Position numbers and translations under genes: made by a program
The notes under the pieces: model-generated
What the model saw: only the letters and a program-made list of their open reading frames with translations
What the model was told of the DNA's origin: nothing
Databases searched by the model: none
Shown: piece after piece, positions 24,793-33,967 of the stretch
How positions within the stretch are numbered: position 1 is the first letter of the stretch
Layout: each line of letters starts with the position of its first letter
NCBI GenBank assembly: GCA_035477595.1
Contig: DATIKM010000108.1
Location: 1 to 64,000, forward strand
Length of the DNA: 64,000 nucleotides
Source of the DNA: DATIKM01 sp035477595
GTDB taxonomy: Bacteria; Armatimonadota; Chthonomonadetes; Chthonomonadales; CAJBBX01
Direction of reading: 5' to 3'

Positions 24793-27693
24793 CTATGCGG
24801 CCGGGATCGCGTAGAGCCACCTGGCGGCGGCGGTTGCCGTCACCTCCACGATGAGCGCGTCACCCTCGCGGCGCGATTCCAGGGGCTCGCCGCGGCTGCC
24901 AGGCCGAGCCCCCTCCGCCACCATCTGCAGGATCCCCGGCAGGTGTGCCGCCGGAAGACGGATCGTGCCGCCTCCGGTAGGCGCCCTCGCTATCATCACC
25001 GCGCCGCCGGGCACCCGCCGCTCCTCAGGCACCGGCGCGAAGCCGAACTGCCCGCCGATCTCTTCGTCGGCAAAGACCCACTCCTTGCGGTCGATGCGGA
25101 TGGCTCGGCAGTGCGCCCCCGCGAACGCGATGAGCCGCTTCCTGTCGTCGACCCGGAAACACACCCCGGACCTCCCGCTGAAGTCCACGGCGTGCCCATT
25201 GACGCGGAAGGCCCTGAGCGTGATCTCGTCGGACGGGAGCGGGCGGGTCCTCATGTGCTCGGCATCCTGTCGGGCATCCCGCACGAAGCCGCCGGGCCAT
25301 CCCTCCTCGACGCTCGTGAGGTGCGGCGCGATGGCCACTGCTCCGTTCGGGAACCGGCAGACGAGATGCCTCGTGGTGCGCGAGAGCCGCTCGGTGTTGT
25401 CGCTCGCGAACCTGCCGGGCCCGCTGCCCGCGTAGGCGCCCAGCGCACTGAGCGCCTCGAACCACGTGCGGGTCTCGTAGCCGAGGCTCGCGGATTGGTC
25501 GTCCCTCGGCCGGAAGCCCAGGAATGTAGCAGTCCCGCCTCCGGCCAGTGCGCGCACGGTGCCCACCACGCCGCCCTTCGTGCGCGCGGCCACCGTGACG
25601 CCATCGGCCGGTTCGACGGGGTAGATGCGGTCCGGTAGCAGGTCCGTGAGGATCGTCTGGGCAGGAACGCCGCGCAGAGGTCCCTCGAAGGTCACCACGC
25701 GCCCGGGCGCAAGCAGGCCCTGCGCTGGCGCAAGCGTCCTCCTCACGCCGAACAGCGAGCGCCAGGCAGCGCCCGCGGGCTCGCCCTCGGCTGTCAGCAC
25801 CGGCGGTGGGCCGGACCAGATCAGCCGGCCCCCGCCATCCACGAAGCGCTGCATCAGGTTGAGCAGCCTGCGCGAAGGGAACGGCTCGAACGAGGCAACG
25901 AGCGTGGTGAAGCGCCGGCCGCCGAGAACGATGGCGCCCCCCTCCAGCGCGCCCATCTCGAGGAGCTTCGCCTGGGTAACCATGTTCCAGTAGCCGTACT
26001 GCGTCATCCAGCTCCCGAACCGCTCCTCCACGCTCACCAGATCGAGCGGGTAGAGCATGAGCACGGAGACGTCGCGGGGCTGCATGCCCTGGACGATGCC
26101 CCAGAGCGGTGAGCCGCCCGCACCGTAGGTGCTGGAGAGCATTGTGCGCCGCTCGTTCACCTCGGCAGGCATCCCCCAGTGCGCGCAATAGGCGTAGGGA
26201 ACTTCGTTCAGGACGCCGATGGAACAGGCGAGCGCGAGGCCCCAGTAGTCGCGGTCCAGCCACCCGCACTCCGGATGGTCGGTGCCGTTCCCGGTGAGGA
26301 AGTCGCCCCAGCGGAAGTAGTCGTGGCAGGCCGACGCGGCCTGATGGACCGTGTTCGACCACACGAAGTCGCTGGTGTACTCGTAGGCTCGCTGGTACAT
26401 GGGCTCGGAGCCCGAGCGCCAGAAGTCGATGGTGGGGCTCTCCGCCCAGGTGGCGTGCGCCCGCGCCTCGAGGCGGTGACCCATCCGCTCCTCGGCGTGG
26501 CGCCGTGCGGCCGCGAAGAGCTCCACGACGCCGTCCTGCAGCAGGCGGTAGTACCGCGAGCGGAACAGGGCGGTGCGCTGGATGTCCTCCTCGCTCTCGC
26601 CGAACGTGTGCATGACGCCCAGCTTGCCGTCCAGGCCGCGTGAGACGCTGTCCTCCTGCCCGTAACAGAAGTAGACCATGTATGGCGCCAGGTCGCCGTA
26701 CTCCGCCCCGTAGAGGTCCGCGAACCGCCTCACCAGCCCCGGCGAAACGTACCGCACCGCGAACTCGCCGTTGTCGTGGAGGTTCCCGTACGACCAGTCC
26801 TGCTGGATGTGCATCTCATCCGAGTAGAGCCCGTTGAGCCTGACGCCCGCGTCGGCATACTGGTCCACGAGACCGGTCAGGAACGGTAGCGCCCGCTCGC
26901 TGAAGTAGTCCATCTCCGGAGTGCGGTAGAGCTGCACCGCAAGAACGCGATCGAGCGGACCCAAGCTCGTGCGCCCGCTCCCAAAGACCCGTACCTGCTG
27001 CATGGGCGGACGCCCGGTCGGGCCCGTGATGACCTCCACTCCCGCCGTGTCCGTGATCTCGACGATAGCGGCCGGATCGACTGCCCGGAAGGCCGTCCCG
27101 GTCACTCCCTGTTCGCGGAAGGCAAACACCCGCACGCCGGCATCCTCCAGCCGGATGGGGCCCTTGTTGTTCACCCACTCGAGTTGCTGCCAGAGGTGCA
27201 CGCTGTAGGCGCCGCTCTCCGGGTTCCGCACACCCTTGCGGTAGTGCATCCAGATGCCGCTCTCGCCGGTATGCCGCTCGTATGCCGTACCGATCTCGAG
27301 TGGCGACAGCAGGCTCAGCTCGAGTCCCAGCCCGTGGGCCTGGGCGAACCTGCCCACGGTGGCCATTCGCTCGATGTACTCCGGCATGTCCGGCATCAGG
27401 CGCCGCGGCGTGGCCTGGCCAGGCCGGTACTGCCCCCAGAAGTGGTCGAAGGCGATCACGAGCGTGCGCTGGCCCGCCGCCTGCGCCTCCTCGCAAATCC
27501 GCCGCAAGCTGGTCTCACGCTTCTCATGCGTCAGCGACAGGTCGACGACGGCATCCGGGTCGCTGGAGATCGCCTCCAACTGCTGGTCGCTCACCAGGAT
27601 GATGTGGGCGCGGTCGAGCAGGAACGCCCAGGGGCCTGGATATGACACCAGCTCGCCACGGTAAGGGTTCTCGGGGACGTCATGCTTGGGCAC
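24793..27693 (-). CDS. Large uncharacterised protein with a GH42-like glycosidase plan
   Basis: A 966-residue protein without an obvious signal peptide. Seen: an N-terminal barrel-like region (TLVIAFDHFWGQY, then HGLGLELSLLSPLEIGTAY), a candidate catalytic acid in GLYSDEMHIQQDW (E293), a conserved aromatic-rich centre (DYFRWGDFLTGNGTDHPECG), then a flavodoxin/GATase-like segment, VLGGRRFTTLVASFEP and MQRFVDGGGRLIWSGPPP, like the trimerisation domain of GH42 beta-galactosidases, followed by C-terminal beta domains. I cannot name a family. It is convergent with the glycyl radical enzyme, with 64 bases between them, and about 150 bases upstream of the FG-GAP gene on the same strand order. ATG at 27693. 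Confidence 0.75.
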   Translation of the reverse strand: MPKHDVPENPYRGELVSYPGPWAFLLDRAHIILVSDQQLEAISSDPDAVVDLSLTHEKRETSLRRICEEAQAAGQRTLVIAFDHFWGQYRPGQATPRRLMPDMPEYIERMATVGRFAQAHGLGLELSLLSPLEIGTAYERHTGESGIWMHYRKGVRNPESGAYSVHLWQQLEWVNNKGPIRLEDAGVRVFAFREQGVTGTAFRAVDPAAIVEITDTAGVEVITGPTGRPPMQQVRVFGSGRTSLGPLDRVLAVQLYRTPEMDYFSERALPFLTGLVDQYADAGVRLNGLYSDEMHIQQDWSYGNLHDNGEFAVRYVSPGLVRRFADLYGAEYGDLAPYMVYFCYGQEDSVSRGLDGKLGVMHTFGESEEDIQRTALFRSRYYRLLQDGVVELFAAARRHAEERMGHRLEARAHATWAESPTIDFWRSGSEPMYQRAYEYTSDFVWSNTVHQAASACHDYFRWGDFLTGNGTDHPECGWLDRDYWGLALACSIGVLNEVPYAYCAHWGMPAEVNERRTMLSSTYGAGGSPLWGIVQGMQPRDVSVLMLYPLDLVSVEERFGSWMTQYGYWNMVTQAKLLEMGALEGGAIVLGGRRFTTLVASFEPFPSRRLLNLMQRFVDGGGRLIWSGPPPVLTAEGEPAGAAWRSLFGVRRTLAPAQGLLAPGRVVTFEGPLRGVPAQTILTDLLPDRIYPVEPADGVTVAARTKGGVVGTVRALAGGGTATFLGFRPRDDQSASLGYETRTWFEALSALGAYAGSGPGRFASDNTERLSRTTRHLVCRFPNGAVAIAPHLTSVEEGWPGGFVRDARQDAEHMRTRPLPSDEITLRAFRVNGHAVDFSGRSGVCFRVDDRKRLIAFAGAHCRAIRIDRKEWVFADEEIGGQFGFAPVPEERRVPGGAVMIARAPTGGGTIRLPAAHLPGILQMVAEGARPGSRGEPLESRREGDALIVEVTATAAARWLYAIPAA

Positions 27694-27850
27694 GGCTGCG
27701 TTCTCCCTACTCCGCTATGGGGCCGACGATCGTACCGCCGTCACGGTCAGCGCGACGCACGCTCCGAGCACCTCCGCGACGGCGAGGAGGTCGTACCGCG
27801 CGCACGCTGCGGCCAGAGACGCTGGCCTTCCCGAAGGTTGCCGGCGGCGC

Positions 27851-28933
27851 CTACTCGCCCTCGTTGTAGAACACGTAGAGCCCATCCTTGCCGGGTGCCA
27901 CGATGTCCAGCCGGCCCGTTCCTCGCAGATCGGCCACCGCGAAGTGGATGCCGCAGCCCTTGCCGACGCGCGCGGGCCCGTAGTCGACGATCTGCTTGGC
28001 GAACCCCTCGCCGGTCCACTTGAAGTAGTAGGTGCCGACGTCGTCGAACTCGCCAGGGTCGTGGCCGCAGTGCGCTCGGTAGCGCTTGCCAGTGACCAGC
28101 TCGCACGCCCCATCGCCGTCGATGTCAACCCACATCAGGTCGTGGTACTGGGAGTTGTACGGGTCGATGGGGTGCCTGACCCAGGTGCGTGTCCCGTCGG
28201 CGGCGCGCCGCTGCTCGACCCAGTCAAGCCCGTACCCGTGTGCCTGGCCAACAATGAGGTCGTTGACCCCGTCGCCGTTCACGTCTGCCACGACGATGGG
28301 GACGCTGGCGCCTCCCAGGTCGAACTCGGGGCGCCAGACCCACAAGCCGCCGTAGGTGTCGGCCGGGGCCTCCAGCCAGCCTCCGGCGAGTACGACGTCC
28401 ATGCGGCCGTTGCCGGCGATGTCGCCGGCGCCGAGCCCGTGCCCTTGCGGCCCATCCCACACACGGTGAGCCACGAAACGGCCCCGGCCTCGGCCTCCCC
28501 CATCGGTGACAAGCTTGTAGATGACGAGCGGCCCGCCGGGCGTGTTGGGCACGATCTCCGGTATGCCGTCGCCGTCCATGTCCCAGGCTCGTGTGGTCTC
28601 CACACTGCCGGTCTCGCCTATGACGTGCTCGGGCCATGTCTTCCCGGGGTCGCCCGGGTTCTCGCGCCAGCGGATGTCGCCGCCCCACCACCCACCGGTG
28701 ATGAAGTCTGTGCGGCCGTCGCCGTTGACATCCATCGGGATCGTGGAGAAGTCGTCGAAGTACTCGCCCTCGGCGCGCACTTCCCCCACGAAGTGCGCCT
28801 TCCTGAAGTCCGGTCCCTCGTACCACCACGCGCCAGAGACGATGTCCAGCGCGCCGTCGCCATTCACGTCGAAAACGCCGGCGGACTCATAGCGCTCGTC
28901 GGCGATGAGCACCTTGCGGAACTTGACGGGCAT
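27851..28933 (-). CDS. FG-GAP/VCBS repeat beta-propeller protein
   Basis: A 360-residue protein built from about six to seven repeats, each with a calcium-binding DxDGDG-type loop: DVNGDGALDI, DVNGDGRTDF, DMDGDGIPEI, DVNGDGVNDL, DIDGDGACEL, and degenerate DIAGNGRMDV and DLRGTGRLDI. This is the FG-GAP propeller seen in integrin alpha and in many secreted bacterial proteins. There is no signal peptide. AGGAGG lies 7 bases before the ATG at 28933. The frame is open for much longer upstream, but that part is antisense to the deacetylase and the acyltransferase. Its ligand is unknown; the setting among glycosidases suggests carbohydrate binding. Confidence 0.88.
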   Translation of the reverse strand: MPVKFRKVLIADERYESAGVFDVNGDGALDIVSGAWWYEGPDFRKAHFVGEVRAEGEYFDDFSTIPMDVNGDGRTDFITGGWWGGDIRWRENPGDPGKTWPEHVIGETGSVETTRAWDMDGDGIPEIVPNTPGGPLVIYKLVTDGGGRGRGRFVAHRVWDGPQGHGLGAGDIAGNGRMDVVLAGGWLEAPADTYGGLWVWRPEFDLGGASVPIVVADVNGDGVNDLIVGQAHGYGLDWVEQRRAADGTRTWVRHPIDPYNSQYHDLMWVDIDGDGACELVTGKRYRAHCGHDPGEFDDVGTYYFKWTGEGFAKQIVDYGPARVGKGCGIHFAVADLRGTGRLDIVAPGKDGLYVFYNEGE

Positions 28934-29140
28934 GGCGGGATCCTCCTGGTCTCGATGCGGCGCGATGCGCGCCGGAGCGCCTGTTCGCCCGCGCATCGCC
29001 GGTGTCCTGCGCCGCGCTGCTGCCTGTCGCGGGCGAGACCACCGCCGGCAAGGAGTTGGCGGGCGGCTCGGCGAAAGCAACACCACACTCCGGCCTGACC
29101 TCGGATGCCGCAGGCGGGGCCGGTGCGCAAGGAGGCGATC

Positions 29141-29992
29141 ATGCTGGCACTCCACCATAGCTCCGCGGAGGTCTACGCACCCGACGGTCTGGACGCGACC
29201 GAGGCCCTGAGGCGCACCACTCATCTGGCAATCGGCGCTCACCAGGACGACCTGGAGATCATGGCGCTCGACGGCATCCTCGCATGCTTCGGCGAGGCCG
29301 AGCGCTGGTTTGCGGGTGTCGTGGTGACCAATGGGGCCGGTAGTCCGCGCGACGGCCTCTACGCTCGCTATACCGACGAGCAGATGCGCGCGGTGCGGCG
29401 GGTCGAGCAGCGGAAGGCTGCTGTGGTCGGCGAGTACGGGTCGGTGACGTTCCTCGACCACACGAGCACCGACGTGAAGAACGCCGCGAACGCCGCGCCC
29501 GTGGCGGACATCGCCGCGCTGCTGGATGCCGCAAGGCCGGAGGTCGTCTACACGCACAACCTGGCCGACAAGCACCCTACCCACGTCGCCGTGGCTCTCC
29601 GCACCATCGCGGCAGCGCGCGCCCTCCCGCCGGACGCGCGTCCTGCAAGGCTGATAGCCTGCGAAGTATGGCGCGACCTGGACTGGCTGGCGGACGACGC
29701 GAAGGTCGTCTTCCGACTCGACGCGCACGAGAGCCTGGCCCTGGCGCTGGTGGGGGTCTACGACTCCCAGGTGATCGGCGGCAAGCGGTACGACCTTGCC
29801 ACCATGGGCCGCCGCCGGGCGCACGCCACGTACCTCGAGAGCCATGCCGTGGACGTAGCCCAGATGGTGAACTTCGGCATGGACCTCACGCCTCTGCTGG
29901 AAGATGAGGCGATCGACCCGGCAAGCTTCGTCCAGGACCACATCGAGGCATTCGCGCAGGCGGTGCGCAGGCAGATCGACGCGGTGCGCTGA
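29141..29992 (+). CDS. PIG-L/LmbE-family zinc deacetylase
   Basis: These enzymes remove acetyl groups from N-acetylglucosaminyl substrates. Seen: the zinc motif AIGAHQDDLEIMA (the family form is AHPDDxE; Pro is Gln here) and the second motif THNLADKHPTHVAV with the HPxH ligand. Length 283. ATG at 29141 is chosen because AGGAGG lies 6 bases upstream; an in-frame ATG at 29105 has no such site. It ends two bases before the convergent plsC. The substrate is unknown. Confidence 0.9.
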   Translation: MLALHHSSAEVYAPDGLDATEALRRTTHLAIGAHQDDLEIMALDGILACFGEAERWFAGVVVTNGAGSPRDGLYARYTDEQMRAVRRVEQRKAAVVGEYGSVTFLDHTSTDVKNAANAAPVADIAALLDAARPEVVYTHNLADKHPTHVAVALRTIAAARALPPDARPARLIACEVWRDLDWLADDAKVVFRLDAHESLALALVGVYDSQVIGGKRYDLATMGRRRAHATYLESHAVDVAQMVNFGMDLTPLLEDEAIDPASFVQDHIEAFAQAVRRQIDAVR

Positions 29993-29994
29993 CG

Positions 29995-30714
29995 CTACGG
30001 ACCGGCAGTCGGGGCTGGCTCCTCGGGTGCCCGGTCCTCGGCGGCGATGGCGGGCGCACCGTGCTCCGTCAGCAGCTCCGCGATGGCGCGCATGATGGCG
30101 CGCACGATGTCGGCGCGCGGCGTGTCGGGAGTGATGTAGATCGGCCGGCCGAGGATCACCGTGAGGCGCGCCGGCCTGGGGAACCGCGAGCTCCGCGGCA
30201 GCATCCGCTCGGGCCCGATGACCGCCGCCGGCAGCACGGGCGCGCCGGACTGGCGCACGAACAGCGCGATGCCCGACTCTCCGGGCCCCAGCTGCCCATT
30301 GCTGCTGCGCGTGCCCTCGGGGAACATCACCACGATGTAGCCCTGCTCGAGGAAGCGCAGGGTCTGCCGTACCATGTCGCGCGTTGGCTTGTCGCGGTCC
30401 ATCGGGTACGCACCGATGCGCGAGATGAAGCCGCCGAACAGCCGGTTGCGGAAGAGCGATGCGCGCGCCATGAATCGGCACTCGCGATGGATCGATGACC
30501 CGACCAGCGGCGGATCGAGGTAACTCACATGGTTGCACGCGACGATGAGCGGCCCGCTCTCGGGGACGTTTTCGTGCCCGATGATGCGCACCCTCCCGGT
30601 TAGCCGGAAAAGGACGTGCGCTGCGTTCCGGCAGACACGGTAGAGCAACGACGTTCGGGACGGCGCTGGCGCACCGCTCACGCCTCGCGATGCGTGCCCG
30701 CTCACCACCGGCAT
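29995..30714 (-). CDS. plsC: 1-acyl-sn-glycerol-3-phosphate acyltransferase
   Basis: Makes phosphatidic acid from lysophosphatidic acid. Seen: NHVSYLD (NHx4D, 61-67), the glycerol-phosphate motif FPEGTRSSNG at 131-140, and a late hydrophobic VTVILGRPIYI. A short hydrophobic N-terminus suits membrane association. The ATG at 30714 has GGGAG 9 bases upstream and overlaps cmk by 13 bases. Length 239. Last gene of the tyrA-aroA-cmk-plsC operon, an order also seen in Firmicutes-like genomes. Confidence 0.95.
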   Translation of the reverse strand: MPVVSGHASRGVSGAPAPSRTSLLYRVCRNAAHVLFRLTGRVRIIGHENVPESGPLIVACNHVSYLDPPLVGSSIHRECRFMARASLFRNRLFGGFISRIGAYPMDRDKPTRDMVRQTLRFLEQGYIVVMFPEGTRSSNGQLGPGESGIALFVRQSGAPVLPAAVIGPERMLPRSSRFPRPARLTVILGRPIYITPDTPRADIVRAIMRAIAELLTEHGAPAIAAEDRAPEEPAPTAGP

Positions 30715-31406
30715 TGCTGTCGCTCCCTGCAGAGCGCGAGGATTCGCGCGACCACTTCGTCGAGGCTCATCCCATCGGAGTTGAGAAGCACCGCGTCCTC
30801 GGCTGGCCGCAGAGGTGCGACGTCGCGCGAGCTGTCGCGCGCATCCCGCTCGCGCTGCTCCTGAAGGACCTCCTCCAGTGTCCCGGGGGCGCCAGCCGCC
30901 ACGCGGTCGGCCAGGCGTCGGCGCGCGCGCTCCTCGTCGGAGGCCGTGAGGAACACCTTCACCTCCGCCATGGGGAAGACGACAGTGCCGATATCCCGAC
31001 CCTCCATCACCACTCCGCCCGCCCGCCCCAGCTCCTGCTGGCGCGCCGCCAGCTCGACGCGGACGCTTGCGATCGCGGAGACCGGCGACGAGAGTCGCGT
31101 CACTTCGGGTGTCCGAATGGCCTCCGTCACATCGCGACCGTCGAGGAGCACTCGCTGCGCGCCGTCCACCCCCGGATCGAACGCGATGCGGGCGCTGCGG
31201 GCCAGGTCGGCGATCCGGTCCGGGCAGCCCAGCCCGACCCCATCCTCGAGTGCCCGCAGCGCGACAGCGCGGTACATCGCCCCCGAGTCGATGTACGCGT
31301 AGCCGAGCGCGCGTGCCACGGCTTGCGCGGCGGCGCTCTTGCCGGCCCCGGCCGGGCCGTCGATGGCGACCGTCAGGCGACGGGCCGGCGCTTCGGACAC
31401 CCTCAC
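30702..31406 (-). CDS. cmk: Cytidylate kinase
   Basis: Phosphorylates CMP and dCMP. Seen: the P-loop GPAGAGKS at 17-24, YIDSGAMYRAVAL, the CMP-binding insert, the MEGRDIGTVVFP motif typical of Cmk, and the LID DERARRRLADR. Length 234. The start is GTG at 31406, which overlaps the aroA stop as GTGA (31403-31406), so translation is coupled to aroA. Confidence 0.96.
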   Translation of the reverse strand: MRVSEAPARRLTVAIDGPAGAGKSAAAQAVARALGYAYIDSGAMYRAVALRALEDGVGLGCPDRIADLARSARIAFDPGVDGAQRVLLDGRDVTEAIRTPEVTRLSSPVSAIASVRVELAARQQELGRAGGVVMEGRDIGTVVFPMAEVKVFLTASDEERARRRLADRVAAGAPGTLEEVLQEQRERDARDSSRDVAPLRPAEDAVLLNSDGMSLDEVVARILALCRERQQCRW

Positions 31407-32704
31407 GCGCGCGCCGTTCCCTGCGCACAGTCGCGCAGCGCGCGGAAGTATCCGGGGAACGTCTTTGCGACACAGGCCGGGTCGCAGATGGTGACACCCG
31501 GTGCGCGCAGCCCGGCCACGGCGAAGCTCATCGCCATCCGGTGATCGTCGTAGGTCTTCACCGCGGCGGGCCGGATCGCGGCGGGCGGGTCAATCGTCAG
31601 CCCGTCGGGCTGCTCCTCGACTCCTGCGCCAAGCTTGCGCAACTCGGCCGCGAGAGCCGAGACGCGGTCGCTCTCCTTCTGCCGGACATGCGCCACGTTG
31701 CGGATGCGCGTCGGGCCGTCCGCGAACAGCGCCACCACAGCGAGCGTCATCGCGGTGTCGGAGATGGCGTTCATGTCGATGTCGAGCCCCCGCAGGCGCT
31801 CGGGCCCGCGGACCTCGACCCAGTCCGGCCCGCGCTCGACGTGGCAGCCGGCCTGCTCCAGCACGTCTGCGAACGCGACGTCCCCCTGCAGCGAGGCCGT
31901 GCCAATGCCCGGGATGCGCACCCGACCCCCCGTCACCGCTGCGGCGGCCATGAAGTAGGAGGCGGAGGACGCGTCCGGCTCCACACGGTACTCGCGCATC
32001 GCTCGGTACCGCTGGCCCGGCGCCACGCAGTAGACGTTGGGCGCTGGCTGGTCGGTGCTGACCCCCCACTGGGCCATCATGCCGGTGGTCATCCGCACGT
32101 AGGGCTCCGAGACCAGCTTCCCAACCAGCTCGATGCGCATGCCCTCGCGGGCGTAAGGAGCGACCATCAGCAGCGCGGATAGGTACTGGCTGCTCACACC
32201 CGCGTCCAGCATGACGTTTCCGCCCCGCAGCCCGTCGGCGCGCACGTCCACGGGCGGGCAGTCGTCGTTGTTCCGGCAGCGCACATCGACGCCGGCCTGG
32301 CGCAGCGCGGACAGAAGGTCGGCTATCGGCCGCTGGCGCATCCGTGTCACACCGTCGAGGCAGAACTCGCCGCGCCCCAGCGCGACGAACGCAGTGAGGA
32401 ACCGCATGGCGGTCCCCGCATTTCCCACGAACAGGTCGACGGAGCGAGCCGGGAAGACGCCGCCCAGGCCCTGCACACGCATGCTCTCAGCGGCCTCATC
32501 GGCATCCACGACGATCCCCAGCGTCGCGAGCGCGGCCGCCATGTAGCGGGTGTCGTCGGAGAAGAGCGCGCAGGTGATCGCAGACTCGCCTTCCGCGAGC
32601 GCCGCCATCACGAGGGCGCGGTTTGTGATGCTCTTCGAGCCGGGCAGGCGTACGACGGCGTCGATCGGACGCGCGGCGGGCTCGATGGTGATGCGCTCTA
32701 TCAT
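31403..32704 (-). CDS. aroA: 3-phosphoshikimate 1-carboxyvinyltransferase (EPSP synthase)
   Basis: Joins shikimate-3-phosphate and PEP, the sixth shikimate step. Seen: LPGSKSITNRALV with catalytic K24, LFVGNAGTAMRFLTA, RMRQRPI, the catalytic region EPDASSASYF, and the C-terminal signature VRQKESDRVSAL with KTYDDHRMAM. The NAGTAMR form resembles the class I (glyphosate-sensitive) pattern, but the next residue is Phe, not Pro, so class is uncertain. Length 433. ATG at 32704 overlaps the tyrA stop (ATGA, 32701-32704). Confidence 0.96.
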   Translation of the reverse strand: MIERITIEPAARPIDAVVRLPGSKSITNRALVMAALAEGESAITCALFSDDTRYMAAALATLGIVVDADEAAESMRVQGLGGVFPARSVDLFVGNAGTAMRFLTAFVALGRGEFCLDGVTRMRQRPIADLLSALRQAGVDVRCRNNDDCPPVDVRADGLRGGNVMLDAGVSSQYLSALLMVAPYAREGMRIELVGKLVSEPYVRMTTGMMAQWGVSTDQPAPNVYCVAPGQRYRAMREYRVEPDASSASYFMAAAAVTGGRVRIPGIGTASLQGDVAFADVLEQAGCHVERGPDWVEVRGPERLRGLDIDMNAISDTAMTLAVVALFADGPTRIRNVAHVRQKESDRVSALAAELRKLGAGVEEQPDGLTIDPPAAIRPAAVKTYDDHRMAMSFAVAGLRAPGVTICDPACVAKTFPGYFRALRDCAQGTARA

Positions 32705-33573
32705 GGTTCGCACCGCGGGCGCGCCTCATGCGCGCCCCTCAGCAGACGCTCCAGCCCGTCTCTCTCCCCACGCCGCAGCGCGCCAGCCGCCCCTGCCAGC
32801 CAGGCGCCGTAGCGCTCCATCGCGGCGAGCGCGGCGTCACGGTTCTCCAGGAGGATCCCGGCCCAGAGCGCGGGGTCGCTCAGCGCGACGCGGGTTCCGT
32901 CGCGGTAGCTCCCCGCCGCGATCTGCACGCCTTCCGTGCCCGCCATCTCATGCGCCGTCGCGGCCAGGGCGTAGGCAGCCACGTGAGGAAGGTGACTGAC
33001 GGCCGCAACCCACCGATCATGCACCTCCGGCGACAGGACCACCGGCAGTGCACCGACCGCAATGGCAAGCCCGCGAACGGTGTCGATGGCAGCGGGAGCG
33101 CTGTCGTCCGTGGGAGTGAGAACCCATGTCGCGCCCTCGTACAGATCCGCGTACGCAGCGGTGATGCCGGACTCCTCCGAGCCTGCCATCGGGTGACCAC
33201 CCACGAACCGGCCCTGGAGCGCGCCGCTTGCTTCTGCAACGACCCGTGCCTTCACGCTCCCAAGGTCTGTCACCACGCCAGAGGTCGGCATGGCTGCGGC
33301 CGCCCGTCGCGCCAGCTCGACGATTCGCTCAACGGGCACGGCCACCACCACAACATCGGCGTCCCGGGCGGCCTCCTCCGGGCTCGCCGCGACGCGGTCC
33401 ACGGCGCCTGCGGCCAGCGCGCGCCGTCCGGGCTCCTGGCTGCGGTTCCAGCCGACGACCTCGGACGCGGCGCTCCTCGCTCGGAGCGCCATCCCGAGCG
33501 ACCCGCCCATCAGGCCGAGGCCCAGGATCGCGACGCGGCCTAGGGGCGGCCTATCGCTCGCGCTGCAGGCCAT
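32701..33573 (-). CDS. tyrA: Prephenate dehydrogenase
   Basis: Converts prephenate to 4-hydroxyphenylpyruvate for tyrosine (arogenate use cannot be excluded). Seen: the NAD-binding loop ILGLGLMGGSLG at 16-27, VTDLGSVKARV, and the signature GGHPMAGSEESG with the catalytic His. It has no chorismate mutase or ACT domain. Length 290. The ATG at 33573 overlaps the upstream small-ORF stop as TGATG, which supports this start. Confidence 0.94.
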   Translation of the reverse strand: MACSASDRPPLGRVAILGLGLMGGSLGMALRARSAASEVVGWNRSQEPGRRALAAGAVDRVAASPEEAARDADVVVVAVPVERIVELARRAAAAMPTSGVVTDLGSVKARVVAEASGALQGRFVGGHPMAGSEESGITAAYADLYEGATWVLTPTDDSAPAAIDTVRGLAIAVGALPVVLSPEVHDRWVAAVSHLPHVAAYALAATAHEMAGTEGVQIAAGSYRDGTRVALSDPALWAGILLENRDAALAAMERYGAWLAGAAGALRRGERDGLERLLRGAHEARPRCEP

Positions 33574-33791
33574 CAGATCGCGCGGCCGGCGGCCGCCGCC
33601 ATGGGCGACAGAACGCGCATCAGGCCGGCGAACACCGGCAGGTGCGACGAACCCTCGCAATGCCGCGCAATCGGAACCACCCGATCGACGTAGTCGACGG
33701 AGAGGAGTTGCTCGCAGAGCCGGGCCTTCGCTTGCTCCAGAACGCCGATGGCGCCGGCAGTCCTCGCCTCGACGTCGCAGGACTCGTGCAT
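33573..33791 (-). CDS. Small hypothetical ORF coupled to tyrA
   Basis: Not recognised. From ATG at 33791 the protein has 72 residues (HESCDVEARTAGAIGVLEQA then a Leu/Val-rich helix-like part and SSHLPVFAGLMRVLSP). The frame stays open up to 33932 with strongly GC-rich third positions, but the earlier ATG at 33905 lies inside the -10 box of the operon promoter, so a later start is more likely. Its TGA overlaps the tyrA ATG (TGATG). It has no chorismate mutase signature. It may be a leader peptide or small regulator. Confidence 0.45.
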   Translation of the reverse strand: MHESCDVEARTAGAIGVLEQAKARLCEQLLSVDYVDRVVPIARHCEGSSHLPVFAGLMRVLSPMAAAAGRAI

Positions 33792-33903
33792 GCCACGGGC
33801 CCCCGCGCCGAGGGGGCGCCGGAGGTCATCGATGCGCGCCTCGCCGGCGCCATTCCTGAGATGATGGTCACAGCCTTGTGCTCCGACGAGCGTGAGGGCT
33901 ACC

Positions 33904-33932
33904 ATTATAGCATCGGGCCGGACTGGTGGCAA
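33904..33932 (-). promoter_or_regulatory. Promoter of the tyrA-aroA-cmk-plsC operon
   Basis: Minus strand TTGCCA (33927-33932), 17-base spacer, TATAAT (33904-33909), a near-consensus housekeeping promoter. Transcription would start near 33897, over 300 bases before tyrA. It overlaps the upstream region of the divergent YihY gene and argues that that gene starts at 33968 and not at the GTG inside the -35 box. Confidence 0.72.
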
Positions 33933-33967
33933 ACGCGACCGTGCCCGGCCGGGGAGGGGAGGGCGCA

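Noticed and set aside
28934..30538. Minus-strand extension of the FG-GAP frame to 895 codons
   Set aside because: It is antisense to the PIG-L deacetylase and overlaps plsC; AGGAGG before ATG 28933 marks the real start.
33573..33791. Chorismate mutase for the tyrA operon
   Set aside because: Neither AroH nor AroQ signature residues are present.
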